Source: Gyrodactylus bullatarudis (taxonomy: Eukaryota > Platyhelminthes > Monogenea > Gyrodactylidea > Gyrodactylidae). From it: a DNA stretch of 64,000 nucleotides. A program made the translations under genes and the position numbers. The stretch lies in contig SSNU01000294.1 of the NCBI GenBank assembly GCA_012064415.1, positions 558,001 through 622,000 of the forward strand, given 5' to 3'. Shown piece after piece: positions 60,837-64,000 of this stretch; the stretch's first letter is position 1, and each line of letters begins with the position of its first letter. A model generated the notes under the pieces. That model searched no databases, was not told the DNA's origin, and worked only from the letters and a program-made list of their open reading frames with translations.

Positions 60837-63800
60837 ATGTCTATCCGAATTGATAGAATAAAGAAGAAAAAGCTCAAGGAATTTGCTGAGTTACTCAGTA
60901 AAATACCTGGGGCTAAAGATATTGTTATACATGAATCTCTTATATCAAAATTGAATAGTTTTTGCAAATTATCTAGCCTTGTAAAAATGGACATCAGGAA
61001 ATTGTATAAACTTCTTGATTCCCCGTTAGATGATTCATTTAAAAAACTTGTTTACATTCTTCCTCCATCTAAACAAGCTGTTAAAATATTCCAAAGGCAT
61101 TATGAAATAGATAAAAGTCTCGGAATAAAAAGAAATATTTTAGTAATTATAGTTCCTAAATTGGTAACTCGTTAATTTTAATCTCTTAGTTTAAATATGT
61201 TTCAGATTTATTTGATGAGTATAACATAATTCATGAGGGAATTTGTCTCGAGGATTTTTGTTTTGGTTGGACCAAATATGCTGATGATATTCTCTCGTTG
61301 GATATTTCAGATAGCTTTCCCCAGTCTTTTATACACCATGTTCATTATTTTGATAACTTATTAGGAAAGGAAGTTGGTGAACTGTTAAATTGTAATGATA
61401 TTTCCAATTTTCGGGTTCATTGTTTTGGTAGTGAGGCAAGTTCGGTATATCTCTCTCTTAAAAATCATTTGGAATATTTCAATGCTGATAATTCAGACAT
61501 TATTACCTCAGATTCTCCTAAGATGAATCGAAAATCAAGTGTATCAAGTCTTTCGACAATTCATAGCGACAGATCTTATTCACCAATAAATCCTTTAATA
61601 TTCATATTTGGAAGAAGTAAGATTTTTTGGAATAATTTTCAGGTATTGACTTTACATCTTGCCTAATTATTCCAATGTCTTTTGAATGTTTAATTCATGA
61701 AAAGTTAACAATAACGGATGGAAATATTCAAATTCCAAATGATAAGAATAAAAAAATATCATATAACCAATTATCAGAAAGTTATTTTCAGAACCTACGC
61801 AATCTTCATATTTCTTTTGTGTATGAGAACTTGATTAGTTTCTCTAATGATCTCGAAAACGAAAGGTTATGTTTAGTATCGAAATTTGACATTTCATCTG
61901 GACAGAGTCGAGATATAACACAAGATAATCTTGCTCAAGTTAAAGCAAAATTGACTCCTTTACTTGAAAATAAACGTAATCTTGGATTTATCTCCACATT
62001 TCTACAAGAAGTAAGTCGATAATTTTATAAATCGCATGTTATTTTAGATTATTGATAAAATGACAATATTTGAACGCGTTGAAGATCTTCTTGAACTTCA
62101 ACACACTATTCTTCAGTCAGCTACTGGTGGATGCGTTCCTTATACTAACAGTGGTGATACATTTAAAATGTCTCCTCGGCCAACTAGTAATCTGATGGAT
62201 AATATGAATAATAAAACATGCAAGTTGATTCTTGAATGGATATCTTCAAATCATGGAGATGAATTAATTTCAGCTCTACGATCCTTATGTTTGATCAGTG
62301 TCACTCATGACGGAATTGATCAAAAACTTTATAAAGCTTTTCATCGGGCGATATTCACTTCAGCAGGCTCATCCTTTTTCCTGCTTCTTGAAAGTCTGCG
62401 AAGATGTGGTCTATTATATCCAAGAAACGATTCTTCTCTTGATCTAGATTCCATAGATAATGAGAATTTAGTCAATTCAGAAACAGAAAAACCTCTACCT
62501 TTCACTTCTAATAAAATTTCAATACCCATTAATCGCCTTAATCAAATTGCTAAGTCTGCTGTTAAAATGGCCACAAAAAATTTGAAGAGATCCAAGTATA
62601 AGTGAGCTATTTATTATTTACAGTTTTTATTATAAATTGTTTAAAATTTACTTATTGGAGTTAATTTGCCCACTCGAAATAATAGGCAAGTTACACAGCT
62701 TTGATTGGTCCAATGTGTGACAAACTCGAAAAATTAAATTGACCAATCAACTTTATTCATTTATAAACTTTCTTAAAATTTTTAATATTGATAAAGCTCC
62801 AAACGGAATTGTTCCCTTATCTATGGTAAATTTAAATTTCAGTCATGTATACAATTTACTTCATCTTGGAAACAGTAGTCAAACCGAAAATTTACAATCT
62901 GAACCAAAGAGTGCTAGTTTTCCTTTTGTTGGGGAACACACACCAATTATAGCTAGACTATCGGAAAATATTTTCTTTCATGAGCTCAATGCAAATCAGA
63001 AACTCGTTGGTAATCAGGATAAAGACGGTGAAATTGTTTCCTTAAATAAAATTAAAGAAAGTCTCAAATATCTCAACTTAAATAAAAATAGTAAGTGTAT
63101 TATGAAAAAAATTTAATTTATTGATTAATTTATGTTTGTGAATTGAATCTTCCAGTGGAATCCCTTGCAAATATATTTTTCAGCGTATGAAACTCCAAGT
63201 TTAAAATTGCATGTACTAGCCTATCAAGATTTCTATATAAATCTTTCGGTGCCGATAGACATTTTTCATTTTTTTAAAACCTTTATTAGTTTGATAGATT
63301 TCTGGACTAATTAAATTTTAAATTGAAGCCAAAATGAAAGCTTGCACAAGTAATATTTTTGGCGAGATAGTTGAATATTTTCGTTGATAAATTTTGTATT
63401 TTATGAAAATAAGGAAATAGTCTCGGCACCGAGAGGATTAAAATTATCATAATTTTGCTTTTCTTTGAATATAATAAAATCTAAGAAAGTCTAAAATATA
63501 TGATTTCTAGGTTGGCTATCTAATCTAAAAAGTAATTATGATTATAAAACAATGTTGAGTATATTTGAAATTTGAATGGGCAAGTGATTCTTTAATAAAA
63601 TATTAAAAATTCTTTTTACCAAACTTAATGGATTAATAATAATAGGATTATTTCTCGATACTGATAAGTAAGGATCTCACTAGTTCATTTCAATTATAAT
63701 TGAGACATAATGATAAAGTTTTATTAATCAAATAATTAGCATCTTACTTTGTACTAGCAATTGAAAATTTGGGAAAAGTATATGAATATTCCGACTCAAG

Positions 63801-64000
63801 ATTTAAACCTAGCCAAAATGCTATGATGAAATTGCCGCCCCTTCTTCAAGAGAACCAGTTAGTCATAATTATCGTGACCGGTGGTTGCTGTATGGCTGAA
63901 ATATCTTCTCTACGTTTGGTTGCCAAAAGGAGAAATTGGAAACTTCTTATTCTCACACATTCAATTCTTTCTGCTAATGATCTAATTAGAAATTCTGCCC
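60837..64000 (+). CDS. VPS33B: Vacuolar sorting protein 33B (Sec1/Munc18 family), incomplete at window end
   Basis: Exons 60837-61163, 61190-61616, 61643-62010 and 62048-62601 join in phase. Then follow an exon ending at 63090 whose start is unresolved, possibly a short one at 63156-63186, and one from about 63758 to the window edge. Landmarks follow VPS33B: LLSKIPGAKDIVI near the start, PLIFIFGRSIDFTSCLI (the HIFLLDRDVDF segment), LLELQHTILQ, FPFVGEHTPIIARL (YVFGGAYVPL) and, at the edge, LVIIIVTGGCCMAEISSLR (LVVFLGGCTFSEISALR). VPS33B pairs with VIPAS39 (VPS16B) in the CHEVI complex and guides SNARE-dependent endosome and lysosome-related organelle fusion. Introns 1-3 are 26, 26 and 37 nt. 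The ATG at 60837 is the first in frame. Confidence 0.87.
63237..63440. mobile_element. Short MITE-like inverted repeat in a VPS33B intron
   Basis: taaatctttcggtgccga at 63237-63254 is the reverse complement, with about three mismatches, of tcggcaccgagaggatta at 63423-63440. The about 165 bp between are AT-rich. No target duplication is evident. The GC-rich tips stand out from the surrounding intron. Confidence 0.5.

Noticed and set aside
1..64000. CRISPR arrays, bacterial operons, rRNA genes, viral genomes
   Set aside because: No spaced direct repeats, no rRNA-like blocks and no viral genes were seen; gene structure is that of an animal nuclear genome.

Overview
This window is animal nuclear DNA. 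It is very AT-rich, coding exons are split by GT..AG introns, and the recognisable genes belong to metazoan families: a five-pass prominin, an acylated globin, a PDZ-LIM (ALP/Zasp-type) protein, PTPN9 with its Sec14/CRAL-TRIO domain, VPS33B, OPA3, GK5, mitochondrial ArgRS, and the first exon of a lachesin/DIP/Dpr-type Ig cell-surface protein. Most introns in the housekeeping genes are extraordinarily short (23-40 nt) while a few are 0.3-3.6 kb. That points to a small invertebrate whose introns have shrunk, possibly an orthonectid- or dicyemid-like lineage; this placement is a guess. No prokaryotic features are present.

Layout. 1-18.2 kb: one Ig-protein exon at the left edge, then about 17 kb with no convincing gene, holding a TIR element (3000-3827), a diverged inverted-repeat element (6390-6990) with solitary relatives, a tRNA-derived SINE-like copy (10181-10340), a possible GIY-YIG remnant near 8.5 kb and a candidate exon at 13.66-13.85 kb with a shorter duplicate near 16.9 kb. 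18.2-25.1 kb: five tiny intronless single-pass membrane genes, interrupted by a 5'-truncated LINE and a Penelope-like GIY-YIG fragment. 26.4-27.1 kb: an inverted-repeat MITE flanked by TA. 28.7-31.9 kb: a prominin-like gene. 32.4-35.2 kb: four more small single-pass genes. 35.5-35.85 kb: a SINE-like insertion with a 13-bp target duplication. 36.8-40.3 kb: a RING-finger gene of five exons. 40.5-40.7 kb: a tenth small membrane gene. 41.0-41.7 kb: PDZ-LIM. 44.5-47.2 kb: globin. 47.9-49.6 kb: RARS2. 49.7-51.8 kb: GK5. 51.9-52.4 kb: OPA3. 53.0-60.7 kb: PTPN9. 60.8-64 kb: VPS33B, running off the right edge.

Working relationships. The ten small membrane proteins share one plan: a few extracellular residues, one transmembrane helix and a short cytosolic tail. 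Six carry a tail PPxY motif (the ligand of Nedd4-type WW domains), and four of those also share a P-G-F motif. They look like a locally expanded, quickly diverging family of PY-motif membrane adaptors, and are the best candidate here for something undescribed. PTPN9 and VPS33B start back to back with only 92 bp between their ATGs, and both families act in vesicle trafficking. OPA3 and GK5 lie head to tail 104 bp apart. RARS2 and OPA3 are mitochondrial. Exon structures were assembled by eye from splice signals, phase continuity and remembered family features; no alignment was run.
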